The translations under genes were made by a program, and so were the position numbers. Shown here piece after piece: positions 63,418 through 64,000 of a DNA stretch of 64,000 bases. The notes under the pieces are model-generated. The model did no database searches, was not told the origin of the DNA, and worked only from the letters and a program-made list of their open reading frames with translations. Positions within the stretch are counted from its first letter, which is position 1; each line of letters starts with the position of its first letter. The DNA comes from an uncultured Bacteroidia bacterium (lineage in GTDB: Bacteria > Bacteroidota > Bacteroidia > Bacteroidales > Prolixibacteraceae): contig CAIVMQ010000111.1 in the NCBI GenBank assembly GCA_903907075.1, forward strand, positions 1 to 64,000, given 5' to 3'.

Positions 63418-64000
63418 TTATTTATAACTCGCAAGTCGGCTCAGGTATTTTCCGATAATGTCAAATTCAAGGTTAACAACAGCGCCTACTTTAAACGTAT
63501 GAAAGTTCGTATTCTCATAGGTATAAGGAATAATTGCCACCTGAAAAGAGTCATTTTTTGAATTCACGACAGTTAGACTTACCCCATTTACCGTTGCGGA
63601 GCCTTTCTCTACAGTCATATATCCTTGACGTGCTTTTTCAAGATCAAAATCATAGCTAAAGGTAAAATACCAACTGCCGTCAGATTCTTCGATTTTTGAA
63701 CAGATGGCTGTCTGATCAACATGCCCCTGAACGATATGGCCGTCAAGACGGCCATTGATCATCATACTCCGTTCGAGATTTACCTTGTCTCCAATGACGA
63801 GAAGCCCCAGATTAGATTTTAATAGCGTCTCCTTTATCGCAGTCACGGTATATGCTGACGCTGTTTTATTCACAACAGTAAGACATACACCGTTATGAGA
63901 GAGGCTTTGGTCAATTTTTAACTCCCCTGCAAAATCGCATTTTAAGGTAAGGTGAACGTTCTCACGCTCTTTTTCGATACCCATTACGGTACCCATTCCT
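63418..64000 (-). CDS. ribE: Riboflavin synthase alpha chain, start beyond the window
   Basis: Riboflavin synthase makes riboflavin from two molecules of 6,7-dimethyl-8-ribityllumazine. The visible 193 residues contain both lumazine-binding repeats: GELKIDQSLSHNGVCLTVV then GRLDGHIVQGHVDQ, and a second with GSATVNGVSLTVV. The internal Met at 63994-63996 lies in GMGTV, so the usual MFTGIIE start lies outside. The complete protein is about 200 residues. Only the 3' end and most of the gene are in view. Confidence 0.93.
   Translation of the reverse strand, partial: GMGTVMGIEKERENVHLTLKCDFAGELKIDQSLSHNGVCLTVVNKTASAYTVTAIKETLLKSNLGLLVIGDKVNLERSMMINGRLDGHIVQGHVDQTAICSKIEESDGSWYFTFSYDFDLEKARQGYMTVEKGSATVNGVSLTVVNSKNDSFQVAIIPYTYENTNFHTFKVGAVVNLEFDIIGKYLSRLASYK

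Overview
The window looks like a chromosomal segment of a Bacteroidota bacterium, most likely of the order Bacteroidales and anaerobic or facultative. The signs are a SusC/SusD-type utilization locus, a secreted protein with a type IX secretion (T9SS) C-terminal domain, the Bacteroidota-type promoter element TAnnTTTG before many genes, almost no Shine-Dalgarno sites, and A-rich leaders. Most of the window is ordinary core chromosome. I see no rRNA, tRNA, CRISPR array, prophage or intact insertion sequence.

Left part (1-13.7 kb): an antitoxin with a nonsense-broken RelE/ParE toxin, repeat-rich non-coding DNA (a G-rich tract, REP-like hairpins, a four-copy 32-bp tandem repeat), a panC-panD-radA operon, a single-domain glycogen-synthase-like protein with an Ig-like lipoprotein, mntP, exbB-exbD, a biotin-dependent carboxyltransferase subunit and groES-groEL. 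From 13.3 to 16.3 kb lies an envelope and secretion cluster on the minus strand: sigma-54 activator, lptE, TPR protein, secG. Then follow kdsB, a glycogen branching enzyme, a PfkB kinase, a CDGSH protein and an orphan antitoxin.

Middle (21-30 kb): a cobalamin-domain radical SAM protein with a CX4CX2C cluster, divergent from a MEMO-AMMECR1 fusion and its radical SAM partner (the AmmeMemoRadiSam set, of unclear function), then aroB-aroA and an MgtC/DUF4010 membrane protein.

From 30.4 to 49 kb lies a complete starch/maltodextrin utilization locus. The outer-membrane operon susC-susD-susE-susF runs leftward and is followed by a separately promoted, T9SS-exported GH13 amylase. A divergent lacI is followed by a rightward operon: MFS transporter, beta-phosphoglucomutase, GH65 maltose phosphorylase and a signal-bearing SusA-like GH13. 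A perfect LacI-type palindrome lies between susC and lacI and a near-perfect one before the transporter, so one repressor/activator probably links both operons. Phosphorolysis gives glucose plus beta-glucose-1-phosphate. A glucose/galactose-type MFS and a ROK glucokinase near 60-62.5 kb could complete glucose use.

Right part (49-64 kb): pit and its DUF47 partner, a membrane-anchored PhoU-like protein, divergent phoR-phoB, rpoN, asnS, two unrecognised small proteins, an AEC transporter, an aldo/keto reductase, the sugar MFS and ROK kinase, a SixA-like phosphatase and the truncated riboflavin synthase gene at the edge.

The best candidates for something not well described are the AmmeMemoRadiSam/B12-radical SAM pair, the stand-alone membrane PhoU-like protein beside pit and phoRB, and the structured leader of the maltodextrin operon. 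None is proven new from sequence alone.
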